64,000 nucleotides of DNA from Foetidibacter luteolus (GTDB lineage: Bacteria > Bacteroidota > Bacteroidia > Chitinophagales > Chitinophagaceae), in assembly GCF_009650435.1 (NCBI RefSeq), contig NZ_VVIP01000016.1, positions 62,001 through 126,000 of the forward strand, given 5' to 3'. Both the position numbers and the translations under genes were made by a program. The notes below the pieces were generated by a model. That model worked only from the letters and a program-made list of their open reading frames with translations, was not told the origin of the DNA and made no database searches. Shown in pieces: positions 18,274 through 26,321 of the stretch. Every line of letters starts with the position of its first letter. Within the stretch, counting starts at the first letter, position 1.

Positions 18274-19595
18274 AACACGCAGTTTTGATAAGCCTGTTTG
18301 TTGTAACAGGTTTTTTTTACGGCCATTCCCAGGACTGGAAGGCTAAAAGCGGAAAAGCTGATTACCTGCACCGCACCATAAAAAAGGTGACGGACATAAT
18401 GGTATTCGATATATATTCCCCGCCGGTAGCCAGCCGTACCTATGCCTACATTTCCATAGCCGGTTACGAAGCAGCCATACAAGGCAATACTGGCAGTATT
18501 AGTCTTGCGGGCCAGTTGCACCAGTTAAAGCCGGTACCTGTTCCGGAAGCAGACAAAGAATTAAGTAATACAGCAGCCGCGGTTTTTGCCATTTGCAATA
18601 CTGCCAAAGCATTGGTGATTTCCGAAGAAAAAGTAGATGCATTTTTAAAAGAAGTCTTGCAGGAGTTTAAGAACGATGGCGTACCTGATGAAGTGATTGC
18701 CAATTCACAGGCTTATGGTAAATTGGTTGCAGCACATATACTTGCGTGGGCAGCCGGCGACAATTATAAGCAAACACGCTCCTTACCCAAGTATATGGTA
18801 AGTGAAGAGCCTTCCACATGGAAGCCAACACCACCGGCCTACATTAAAGCAATAGAACCGCACTGGAATAAGATACGCACTTTCATCATAGATTCTGCTG
18901 AACAGTTTAAACCCATTCCCCCGCCGGCATTTTCAACCAAAAAAGAAAGCCGTTTTTACAAAGAGGCAATGGCGGTAAGAAATGTTGGTTTAAAGCTGAC
19001 ACGGGAGCAAAATGAAATAGCCAATTTCTGGGATTGTAATCCCTTTAAAATGAATGTGCGTGGACACGTAATGTTTGCTACCAAAAAAATTTCACCCGGT
19101 GGTCATTGGGTAAATATAACGGCGGAAGCCTGCCAAAAGGTAAATGCGGATGTAATAAAATCTGCGGAAGCTTATGCCTGCCTGGCCATCGCGCTGGCAG
19201 ATGGTTTCATCAGTTGCTGGACGGAGAAGTACCGCAGCAACGTCATCAGGCCGGAAACTTACATCAACCAGTACATTGATCCTAATTGGCTGCCGCTGCT
19301 GCAAACACCACCCTTTCCTGAATACACCAGCGGGCACAGTGTGGTATCCGGCGCCGCGGCTGTAGTGCTTACTAAAATATTCGGCGACAATTTTTCCTAT
19401 ACCGATTCTACTGAAGTGGAGTTTGAACTGCCCCCACGTACTTTCACCTCTTTTAAACAAGCCGCCCAGGAAGCTGCCATCAGCCGGTTTTATGGCGGCA
19501 TTCATTATATGCCCGCTATTGATAACGGGTTAAAGGAAGGCAGCGACCTTGGGTTATTTATCGTTCGCAAAATAAAAACAAGAAAGCAAGGGTAG
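18270..19595 (+). CDS. Vanadium-dependent haloperoxidase/PAP2-like protein
   Basis: A 441-residue exported protein of the vanadium haloperoxidase/PAP2 phosphatase superfamily. Signal peptide 1-21. Active-site blocks are visible: KYRSNVIRPETY (Lys and Arg-Pro), EYTSGHSVVSGAAAVV near residue 352 (SGH with the acid-base His), and AISRFYGGIHYMPAID near 405-420 (Arg and the vanadate/phosphate-bound His). The last block has His-x5-Asp rather than the classical His-x3-Asp. Whether it is a halogenating enzyme or a phosphatase cannot be decided from sequence. ATG at 18270 overlaps the previous stop (ATGA), so it is coupled to the FG-GAP gene, a pairing seen in other Bacteroidota glycan loci. Confidence 0.82.
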   Translation: MKHAVLISLFVVTGFFYGHSQDWKAKSGKADYLHRTIKKVTDIMVFDIYSPPVASRTYAYISIAGYEAAIQGNTGSISLAGQLHQLKPVPVPEADKELSNTAAAVFAICNTAKALVISEEKVDAFLKEVLQEFKNDGVPDEVIANSQAYGKLVAAHILAWAAGDNYKQTRSLPKYMVSEEPSTWKPTPPAYIKAIEPHWNKIRTFIIDSAEQFKPIPPPAFSTKKESRFYKEAMAVRNVGLKLTREQNEIANFWDCNPFKMNVRGHVMFATKKISPGGHWVNITAEACQKVNADVIKSAEAYACLAIALADGFISCWTEKYRSNVIRPETYINQYIDPNWLPLLQTPPFPEYTSGHSVVSGAAAVVLTKIFGDNFSYTDSTEVEFELPPRTFTSFKQAAQEAAISRFYGGIHYMPAIDNGLKEGSDLGLFIVRKIKTRKQG

Positions 19596-19611
19596 AGAAA
19601 ATACATATTCA

Positions 19612-19727
19612 GGGGGTGCCCCCAAGCTATCGCAAGGGGTCGGGCTTTCCGCTATTACTCCGGCACAAAAGCCATCGCACATTGCCTTCACCGGGGTATC
19701 CGCTTCAATCCCTCACCCGGGGTGCTG
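19612..19727 (+). repeat. Repeat family A, copy 2
   Basis: Begins GGGGGTGCCCCC, a perfect 12-base palindrome, followed by GGGCTTTCCGCTATTACTCC, CACCGGGGTATCCGC and TTCAATCCCTCACCCGGGG. Short form. It lies 17 bases after the haloperoxidase stop, where it could also act as a transcription end. Confidence 0.75.
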
Positions 19728-19886
19728 CCTGCTGGTTATCTACAGGCGGCCTGCGCCGTTACCACGGTACAATTCAACCATACCTTTATGAAACTGCTAA
19801 CTTTCCTTTTCAAAAAAGCTATGTAGATTAATGTGGAAATTTATTGGCGCTTCATCTTATTGTTTCACATCTTCAACACATTGCTT

Positions 19887-20090
19887 ATGAAAGTTTCATT
19901 ACGCCCCTGGCAACTGTTGGTTGTTGCCGTTATGACTGCCTTAAACTGTTACGCCATTGCCGAAGGGTTAAAATACAGCAGCCTCACCGGTGTACTGTTT
20001 GCCCTTGCCAGCCTTACAGCCCTTGGCTTTTGCATCAAAATTTTCAGGACAATGAACCGCATGGCTGCCGAAGCGGAAGATGCGTTATAG
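19887..20090 (+). CDS. Small two-helix membrane protein
   Basis: A 67-residue protein with two predicted membrane helices, about residues 9-27 (LLVVAVMTALNCYAIAEGL) and 32-50 (LTGVLFALASLTALGFCIK), and a charged C-terminus (MNRMAAEAEDAL). I take ATG 19887; a GTG at 19833 would add 18 residues. I do not recognise a family. Its end overlaps the end of the convergent trmH gene by 6 bases. The moderate length and clean two-helix layout favour a real gene, but codon evidence is thin. Confidence 0.5.
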   Translation: MKVSLRPWQLLVVAVMTALNCYAIAEGLKYSSLTGVLFALASLTALGFCIKIFRTMNRMAAEAEDAL

Positions 20091-20675
20091 CTCATCATCC
20101 AATCCCCACTCATGCCTAAGTTTTTCCATTGTGCCCGCAGGTAAAGATGCATGGTTGTAATGCCCTGCCAGTTGCTTTTGCCTGTAGGCTTCATACACTG
20201 TTACCGCACAGGCAACAGATATGTTAAGGCTTTGCACCATGCCTGCCTGCGGCACCAGTATATTGCCATCCGCCAGCGATGCCATAGCATCGCTAACGCC
20301 GTGCTGTTCATTGCCAAACACAATGGCGCTGGGCTGTGTAAAATCCGTTTGGTATATGCTTACGGCGCCTGCTGCAAGGCGGGTGGTGTATATGTTGTAA
20401 TGGCGCTGCCGCAATTCAGCAACGCAGTCTTCTACACTGGTTAACTGGTGCAGGGTAAGCCATTTGGCGGCGCTTTTGGCAGATTTATACTTCCATTTTT
20501 TTCTGTGCGGCTGCCCGTAATTTACAATGTATAAATGCTGTATGCCTACGGAGTCGCAGGTGCGCATAACGGCGGCTATGTTCCTTGGGTCTTCAATGTT
20601 CTCCATCACCAGGGTAATATTGTTTTGGCGTGCTGCCAAAACCTGGTTAATCCTGCTTTCACGTTGTGGTGTCAT
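20085..20675 (-). CDS. trmH: tRNA 2'-O-ribose methyltransferase, TrmH/SpoU family
   Basis: A 196-residue SPOUT-class RNA methyltransferase, probably modifying G18 of tRNAs with S-adenosylmethionine. I take the ATG at 20675 (MTPQRESRINQVLAARQN), which matches the N-terminus of known TrmH proteins. Motif 1 is MENIEDPRNIAAVMRTCDS, with the catalytic Arg; motif 2 is IVFGNEQHGVS; motif 3 is GMVQSLNISVACAVTVYEA, which forms the knot and SAM pocket. Length and all three motifs are normal. It is divergent from the rhomboid gene with 110 bases between them. Confidence 0.92.
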   Translation of the reverse strand: MTPQRESRINQVLAARQNNITLVMENIEDPRNIAAVMRTCDSVGIQHLYIVNYGQPHRKKWKYKSAKSAAKWLTLHQLTSVEDCVAELRQRHYNIYTTRLAAGAVSIYQTDFTQPSAIVFGNEQHGVSDAMASLADGNILVPQAGMVQSLNISVACAVTVYEAYRQKQLAGHYNHASLPAGTMEKLRHEWGLDDEL

Positions 20676-20785
20676 ATATGCAGTAAAATAAGTTGGCAAT
20701 ATTAGCAAATACCGCCGCTGTAAGCATTACCTGTTTTTTTATCTTTATGTTCAAAAACCACCCTGCAAAACATAAAGAAACCCTT

Positions 20786-21631
20786 ATGGCAGATATAGGA
20801 TTAACAGCGCTGATACTCGTTATAGCCAACATTGCTTTCTCCTACAAAGGATTTAACAACAGCCTTTTTTTTGAACGTTACAAATTTCAGGTAGACGACA
20901 TACTGGTGCGCAGGCAGTACAAGCGCCTTGTTACCAGTGGCTTTTTGCATGTAAGCTGGGTACACCTCGTGTTTAACATGTTTAGCCTGCTCATGTTCAG
21001 CAACCTGCTGGAAAGCTGGCTGGGCCCCCTGCCATTTTTGGTGGTTTATTTTTCAGGCCTGCTGGGGGGCGGTTTGCTTTGCCTGTTTATACACCGCAAC
21101 CATGGGGATTATAGTGCCGTGGGCGCATCCGGCGCTGTGTGCGGTATTATTTTCGCTGCCATTGCGCTTTTCCCGGGCATGGATATCGGGTTCTTTGGCA
21201 TACCATTACCCATACCTGGCTGGTTGTACGGCCTTGCTTATGTATTGTATTCCATTTACGGTATACGCAGCGGTAAGGATAATATTGGCCATGAGGCGCA
21301 CCTGGGCGGGGCGCTGGTAGGCATGGCGGCAGCGCTCTTGTTGCAACCTTCTGCTTTTGCTCAAAACTATTTTGTGATACTAATTATATCGTTACCGGCC
21401 ATTGTATTCATTTACATCATCATTACAAAGCCCGGCGCCCTGCTGGTGGATAACCTGTTTTACAAAAACCATAAGAACTACTATTCAATAGATCATAAAT
21501 ACAATGAAGAACGTACACGCAACCAGAAAGAGATAGACCGCATACTGGACAAGATAAGTGCAGGGGGGATAAGCAGTTTAACGAAAGCCGAAAAAGAAAT
21601 GCTGGATGCTTATTCAAAATCTGTAAGGTGA
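20786..21631 (+). CDS. Rhomboid family intramembrane serine protease
   Basis: A 281-residue polytopic membrane protease that cleaves within lipid bilayers. At least six hydrophobic segments are visible. The family signatures are present: HVSWVHLVFNMFSLLMF in helix 2, GASGAVCGIIF with the nucleophile Ser near residue 116, and GHEAHLGGALVG with the partner His near 170. An Arg-rich cytoplasmic tail of some 60 residues ends the protein. I choose ATG 20786 because a -7-like TATCTTTA lies at 20739-20746, making the in-frame ATG at 20747 too close to be used. The substrate is unknown. Confidence 0.9.
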   Translation: MADIGLTALILVIANIAFSYKGFNNSLFFERYKFQVDDILVRRQYKRLVTSGFLHVSWVHLVFNMFSLLMFSNLLESWLGPLPFLVVYFSGLLGGGLLCLFIHRNHGDYSAVGASGAVCGIIFAAIALFPGMDIGFFGIPLPIPGWLYGLAYVLYSIYGIRSGKDNIGHEAHLGGALVGMAAALLLQPSAFAQNYFVILIISLPAIVFIYIIITKPGALLVDNLFYKNHKNYYSIDHKYNEERTRNQKEIDRILDKISAGGISSLTKAEKEMLDAYSKSVR

Positions 21632-21689
21632 ATTCATGATAACGCCTGGGTAGCGCAGGACTGTTGCGTTATGCTGCAATAAAGTTTTT

Positions 21690-21802
21690 TGGGGGTGTCC
21701 CTCGTACCTCGGGCCGGGCTTTCCGCTCATACTCCGGCACAATGGCCCTGCTGCGATGGCCTCACCGGGGTAACCGCTTCAATCCCTCACCCGAAAGTGT
21801 AA
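21690..21802 (+). repeat. Repeat family A, copy 3
   Basis: Short form with GGGGGTGTCCCTCG, GGGCCGGGCTTTCCGCTCAT, CTCACCGGGGTAACCGC and TTCAATCCCTCACCCG, lying between the convergent rhomboid and DUF1801 genes. Confidence 0.75.
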
Positions 21803-21850
21803 CACGTCGCTGCATTCGCAAGCAGGATTAGTACATCAAAGCCTTGCAGC

Positions 21851-22246
21851 TTACTTATTCTTTACTTTCTTCGCCATTCTTTTTACCTCCTCCGCTTCAG
21901 TATTCTGTCGTATCCTCAGCTTAACAATCCTGGTTATTAAGTCCAGCGGTACCGGTTGCTCAAGCGGAAACTGTACCGAGCCTTTGCCGGTTTTGTAGAT
22001 GGCAAGGTCTTTGGCAAAAGCAGGGTTACCGGTTGGGGCGGGGTAAAAGCCAATATGGTTTTTAAAGGCCGCAAAGAATACCAGGTTACCCTTTAGTACA
22101 AAAGCGGGCATAGCGTATTTTATGGCTTCCACGGCATCGGGGGCGGCCTTTTTAACCGTTTGGCGTATTAGCTGAAGGCGTGCCTGGATGTCTTCAGGAA
22201 AACCGGCAATATACTCATCTATGTTTTTTGCTGCGTTAGGTACCAT
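21851..22246 (-). CDS. DUF1801 (YdhG-like) protein
   Basis: A 131-residue soluble protein. NIDEYIAGFPEDIQARLQLI, AIKYAMPAFVLKGNLVFFAA and HIGFYPAPTGNPAF match the DUF1801/YdhG family, sometimes described as iron-chaperone-like (frataxin-like fold). No catalytic residues are evident. It is downstream of, and 30 bases from, the DHFR-like gene, so the two form an operon. The pairing of these two small families is common in soil Bacteroidota, but the shared job is unknown. Confidence 0.8.
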   Translation of the reverse strand: MVPNAAKNIDEYIAGFPEDIQARLQLIRQTVKKAAPDAVEAIKYAMPAFVLKGNLVFFAAFKNHIGFYPAPTGNPAFAKDLAIYKTGKGSVQFPLEQPVPLDLITRIVKLRIRQNTEAEEVKRMAKKVKNK

Positions 22247-22276
22247 ATATGGTTGGTTTTGATGAAGTGGTTTTTG

Positions 22277-22822
22277 CTATTGCTTTTCGTAGGTTAAAAG
22301 TATAACGCCCGAAGTTGATGCCTTGTAACCCGTAAGCTTTAAGCCTGTTCTGTGTTGCAGGTTTTGAAAAAGTGGCTTGCCGGCGCCTAAGATAACCGGG
22401 TGTACGGCCAGGCGGTACACATCAATAAGGCCGGCATTGATGAAGCTGGTTATCAAATTGCCGCCGCCATACAGCCAGATGTTTTTGCCTGGCTGCTGTT
22501 TTATATGGGCTACCTTCTCTTCCATATTATCGTTTATGTAGGTGGCATTACCATCACCGCTGTTTTTGGTGGTGGAGAAAACGTATTTTGTTTTTTGGTG
22601 AATTTGTTGGTATGCCTGTTTAATGGTATCGTTATACTCGTCTGCCGGTTGCCAGTTGCCCCATAAATCATAGCTTACACGGCCATAAAAAATAGTGTCA
22701 ACATCCTCCAGGAAATCAAGAAAGCCGGATTCTCCGTCCATAATGCACCAATCAACTTCTCCGTTGGGGCCTTCTATCAGTCCGTCTAAAGTTACCGCTA
22801 AGTCAAGAATAATTTTTTTCAT
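22277..22822 (-). CDS. Dihydrofolate reductase-like protein (RibD C-terminal family)
   Basis: A 181-residue member of the DHFR/RibD-C fold. It opens MKKIILDLAVTLDGLIEGPN, has the nucleotide-binding stretch IFYGRVSYDLWGNW, and a later GKNIWLYGGGNLITSF that forms the second half of the NADPH site. These stand-alone proteins are related to RibD reductase and are usually of unknown substrate; true folate reductases (FolA) have a different active-site pattern. It is the first gene of a two-gene operon with the DUF1801 gene. Confidence 0.83.
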   Translation of the reverse strand: MKKIILDLAVTLDGLIEGPNGEVDWCIMDGESGFLDFLEDVDTIFYGRVSYDLWGNWQPADEYNDTIKQAYQQIHQKTKYVFSTTKNSGDGNATYINDNMEEKVAHIKQQPGKNIWLYGGGNLITSFINAGLIDVYRLAVHPVILGAGKPLFQNLQHRTGLKLTGYKASTSGVILLTYEKQ

Positions 22823-22974
22823 GCTGGCTTTTGTTGATCAATTGGTAAATGTATCTATCACGTTAGGATATCAAATATAACATAGTCCAGTGCCGCCCGG
22901 CAGGTGCGTAAGTGACAATTTGCGGGGCATATTGCGCTGCCAGCACTTTGTTGAAACCGAGTTCTTAATATTAC

Positions 22975-23092
22975 AGGGATGCCCGTGAAGCCGCGCCAGG
23001 GATAGAAGCGGAAAGCCCGCAACCACCGTAGCCTTAGCGGAGGTGGTGAGGACTTGCAGCGGATAGCCCGGCCCTTCGGGGGCGCCCAAAAC
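22975..23092 (-). repeat. Repeat family A, copy 4
   Basis: Reverse orientation: GGGATAGAAGCGGAAAGCCC, then GGACTTGCAGCGGATAGCCC and GGGGGCGCCC. Short form. It occupies a large part of the 484-base gap upstream of the receptor gene. Confidence 0.75.
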
Positions 23093-23229
23093 TTTTTCCT
23101 CTTATCTGTTGCAGCCGCCGTTTGTCACATCGGGTAACCGGGCCGGTAACCTTTTCTTAACCAAAACGTCTCCTGAAAAATAGCAAGCCGCCATTCATCA
23201 GTCATATCAACCGTTCACTGTAAAATAAT

Positions 23230-23250
23230 GTACTATGTTTTGCATAGTAC
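23230..23250. promoter_or_regulatory. Inverted repeat, possible operator upstream of the receptor gene
   Basis: GTACTATG and CATAGTAC form a perfect 8-bp inverted repeat around TTTTG, 56 bases before the receptor start. A further AGTACC and a TACTATATATG lie between it and the ATG. PadR- and MarR-type repressors bind palindromes of this kind, but no such regulator gene is in the window. Confidence 0.5.
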
Positions 23251-23306
23251 TTACTTTTGAACTGTAATTAACAACAAATAGTACCAAACTAATTAAAATA
23301 CTATAT

Positions 23307-25754
23307 ATGAAAAAGACCCTTGCATTGTTAACCTTATTTGCATTATTCTCCTTTTCAGTCAGTAACGCCCAAACCGGCAAAGTAACCGGAAGGGTAGAAG
23401 GCAGGCAAAAACCGATAGACGCAGCCTCTGTTTTGCTGTTACGGGCCAAAGATTCTTCCACCGTTAAAATGGCCGTAACCGACAAAACCGGCGAATTCGA
23501 GATAGAAAAATTGGTTTATGGCAAGTACCTGTTGTCAATACAATCTGTTGGGTATCAAAAGTTTTACTCAGGAACATTTGAATTAAACGAAAGCAAAACC
23601 AGCTTTACCGCAGGCACTTTAAACCTTGAAGCAGCCAGCGAAAACCTTAACGCTGTAGTGGTTACCAGCAAAAAGCCGCTGATTGAGCAAAAAATTGACC
23701 GCACAATTGTAAACGTAGATGCTTCGCCCACCAACGTTGGTCTTTCTGCGCTGGATGTATTGGAAAAATCACCCGGTATTACCGTAGATAAAGATGGCAA
23801 TATTAGCCTGAAAGGTAAGGCCGGCGTATTGGTACTGGTAGATGGTAAACCAACCTACCTAAGCGCCGCCGATTTGGCCAACCTGCTGCGTAACATGACC
23901 AGCAACAACCTTGACCAGATTGAAATTATGACCAACCCTCCCGCTAAATTCGATGCTTCAGGTAACGCCGGTGTAATTAACATTAAAACTAAAAAGAACC
24001 GTGTTAAAGGTATGAACGGCAGTGTGTCACTTGGCGCCGGCATGGGCATTAACCCTAAAACCAACAACAGCTTCAACTTTAATTACCGCACCGGTAAAGT
24101 GAACTTTTTTACCAACTACAGCCACTATTGGGGCAAAGGCTGGGGTAAACTGGAGCTTACCCGTAAGTTTATTGACCAGCAGAACGGAGACCTGCTGTCC
24201 ATCTTCCGCCAAACCGCAGAACGTACGCCCAACTATCAAAACCATTCTTATAAAATTGGCGCCGACTATTTTGCCAGCAAAAAAACAACCATAGGCTTTG
24301 TGGTAAACGGTTACTACAACCCCGGCCAAAACCGCAACAGCAACGTAACCAACATTTATGATGCGTACGATAAGCTTGAAAAACAAACCCTTGCAGAAAA
24401 TATATCAAAAGAAAAATGGAGCAACATAGGCGGCAACCTTAACCTTAAGCACACTTTTGATACCACCGGTACAGAAATTACCGCCGACCTGGATTATATG
24501 ACTTACGACAATAACATGGACCAGTTGTTCAATAACTATTTTTATAACCAGTCAGGCGGCAAAATTCAGCCAGATGAAATACTCAGGGGCACCCTCCCTT
24601 CCAACATACATATCTATAGCGCTAAAGTTGACTTTACCAAACCCTTAAAAAACAACGCCCGTTTTGAAGCCGGCTTAAAATCAAGCTATGTAAAAACAGA
24701 CAACGATGCCGCTTATGATACCCTGGCCAATGGCGCATGGGGCCGCGATACCAGGCGTAGCAACCATTTTCTGTACACAGAAAACATTAACGCCGCCTAT
24801 GTAAACTACAGCCGCCCCCTAAACAAAAAATGGAACGCCCAGCTTGGCCTGCGTTTGGAAAACACTATAGCCAAAGGCGAGCAGTTAACAACCGGCGAAG
24901 TTTTTGAGCGCAACTACACCCAGTTGTTCCCTACCGCTTACCTGGGCTATACCATGAACGACAAAAACCAGTTTGCCCTTAGCTATGGCCGCAGGATAGA
25001 ACGGCCCGACTACGGCGACATGAACCCTTTTTATTACTTTTTAGACAAGTACACCTACCAGGTGGGCAACCCTTACCTACGGCCGCAGTTTAGCCATAAC
25101 ATAGAGCTTACCCACACCTATGGCGGCTTTTTAACCACCACCTTCGGTTACAACAAAACCAAAGACATTATACAGGATGTAATTGAGCAGATAGACAGCA
25201 TTAACACCTCCTATGTAAGAAAAAGCAACATTGCCAGCCAGGACAATTTTAACCTAAGCGTAAGCGCCAACTTTCCCGTAACCAAATGGTACAGGGCCAA
25301 CATATACTCACAGGCCATTTACAACAGGTTCAGGGGTGTTATCAACAATGGTTACGAAGATGTAAGCGGTATTGGTTTTATGGCCAATGTGTCTAACCAG
25401 TTTACCCTGCCCAAAGAATGGACCCTGGAGTTGAGCGGCTTTTACCGTGGCCGGATGATTGAAGGCACGCTGGTATCCCGGCCGATGGGCGCCCTCAACT
25501 TTGCGGTAAGCAAGAACATATTGAAGAAGAAAGGTACCATCCGCCTGAATATCAGGGATTTCCTGGATGTACAGCAGTTCCGCGGTTACAGCAAATACCA
25601 GAATATAGATGTAGATATCAGGAACCAGTGGGATAACCGCGTAGTAAACCTAAGCTTTACCTACCGCTTCAGCAAAGGCCAGGGTGCAGGCCAGCAGCGC
25701 AAAAGGGGCGGCGCCGGAGACGAAGCCAACCGGGTAAAAAGCGGCGGCAATTAA
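23307..25754 (+). CDS. TonB-dependent receptor, outer membrane beta-barrel family
   Basis: An 815-residue outer membrane protein with signal peptide 1-22 (ending SVSNAQ). A carboxypeptidase-regulatory-like domain (about 25-110, GKVTGRVEGRQKPIDAASV) is followed by a plug-like domain with LDVLEKSPGITVDKDGNI and VLVDGKPTYLSAADLANLL, then an OMP_b-brl_3-type barrel. There is no TonB N-terminal STN domain and no SusD partner, so this is not a SusC protein. Members of this family are usually of unknown substrate; some are linked to peptide or metal uptake. The C-terminus is Gly/Arg-rich and ends without a canonical aromatic residue. Confidence 0.85.
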   Translation: MKKTLALLTLFALFSFSVSNAQTGKVTGRVEGRQKPIDAASVLLLRAKDSSTVKMAVTDKTGEFEIEKLVYGKYLLSIQSVGYQKFYSGTFELNESKTSFTAGTLNLEAASENLNAVVVTSKKPLIEQKIDRTIVNVDASPTNVGLSALDVLEKSPGITVDKDGNISLKGKAGVLVLVDGKPTYLSAADLANLLRNMTSNNLDQIEIMTNPPAKFDASGNAGVINIKTKKNRVKGMNGSVSLGAGMGINPKTNNSFNFNYRTGKVNFFTNYSHYWGKGWGKLELTRKFIDQQNGDLLSIFRQTAERTPNYQNHSYKIGADYFASKKTTIGFVVNGYYNPGQNRNSNVTNIYDAYDKLEKQTLAENISKEKWSNIGGNLNLKHTFDTTGTEITADLDYMTYDNNMDQLFNNYFYNQSGGKIQPDEILRGTLPSNIHIYSAKVDFTKPLKNNARFEAGLKSSYVKTDNDAAYDTLANGAWGRDTRRSNHFLYTENINAAYVNYSRPLNKKWNAQLGLRLENTIAKGEQLTTGEVFERNYTQLFPTAYLGYTMNDKNQFALSYGRRIERPDYGDMNPFYYFLDKYTYQVGNPYLRPQFSHNIELTHTYGGFLTTTFGYNKTKDIIQDVIEQIDSINTSYVRKSNIASQDNFNLSVSANFPVTKWYRANIYSQAIYNRFRGVINNGYEDVSGIGFMANVSNQFTLPKEWTLELSGFYRGRMIEGTLVSRPMGALNFAVSKNILKKKGTIRLNIRDFLDVQQFRGYSKYQNIDVDIRNQWDNRVVNLSFTYRFSKGQGAGQQRKRGGAGDEANRVKSGGN

Positions 25755-25842
25755 CAACCACATATACAGGCAACCACCAACCTTTAAAACAGTTACCCTG
25801 TAAACCCATTTAAGCCTTACGCCCTTATTTCTCATATATAGT

Positions 25843-25878
25843 ATGCCACGGTACAATGCAAGGTGCCGTGGCTTTTTT
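25843..25878 (+). terminator. Rho-independent terminator after the receptor gene
   Basis: GCCACGGTAC and GTGCCGTGGC form a GC-rich stem around a short loop, immediately followed by TTTTTT. It is about 90 bases after the receptor stop. Confidence 0.8.
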
Positions 25879-25927
25879 ATGCTGTGCGGTTAAAAAGTAC
25901 TTCGTACTTTTTTGCGAAGCATAGTTA

Positions 25928-26020
25928 TGGGCCCGGCAGATGGAACAGGCATGAGGCTTCCGTTGCGTCGCACTCTTGTGCGGTTCGGTTCGCTATGCGG
26001 CTTTTCCCACCGGATTTACG
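25928..26020 (+). repeat. Repeat family B, single copy
   Basis: A well-preserved copy: GGGCCCGGCAGATGGAACAGG, ATGAGGCTTCCGTTGCGTCG, CACTCTTGTGCGG and GCGGCTTTTCCCACC. It is closely similar to the left half of the pair at 10143. Confidence 0.75.
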
Positions 26021-26076
26021 ATGTAGCTGCCGCCGGAGGCGGCAGAAAACTATTGCATACAGGATAAAATTGTGTA

Positions 26077-26166
26077 ATAGCCCGAAGGGCTAAATGTGAA
26101 TAGCCCCGGATAAAATCCGGGGTTAGCATTTGACAATATCGTCCCAACCCCGAAGGGGTTGAATGA
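26077..26166. repeat. Three short GC-rich hairpins in tandem
   Basis: TAGCCCGAAGGGCTA, AGCCCCGGATAAAATCCGGG and AACCCCGAAGGGGTT are three separate palindromes within 90 bases. Motifs of this type (CCCGAAGGG next to TTGAAT) recur between genes in many Bacteroidota. No gene is seen in the 568 bases between the receptor and the ATPase. Confidence 0.65.
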
Positions 26167-26214
26167 TGCTTTGTGCATTTTACTGCACGGCTTGTTAACG
26201 CCTGAGCGTGCCCA

Positions 26215-26309
26215 AATCACTTAAAACATATATTTTTGTGAATTAAATCACTAAAAAATATACAATTTTGTGAATTGAATCACTAAAATGTATATATTTT
26301 TGTGAATAG
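26215..26309 (+). promoter_or_regulatory. Three direct repeats with GTGA/TCAC palindromes overlapping a promoter
   Basis: Copies starting at 26215, 26246 and 26278 share AATCACT-A-rich-TTTTGTGAAT with spacings of 31 and 32 bases, about three helical turns. The joins make the palindromes GTGAATTAAATCAC (26238-26251) and GTGAATTGAATCAC (26270-26283). The third copy contains TATTTTTG at 26295-26302, a match to the TAnnTTTG -7 element, 19 bases before the ATPase start. This layout suggests an operator that covers the promoter. Confidence 0.6.
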
Positions 26310-26321
26310 AAATATTTTTTT

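Noticed and set aside
26077..26166. CRISPR-like appearance of short palindromes
   Set aside because: There are three different palindromes without a common repeat or spacers, and no cas genes.
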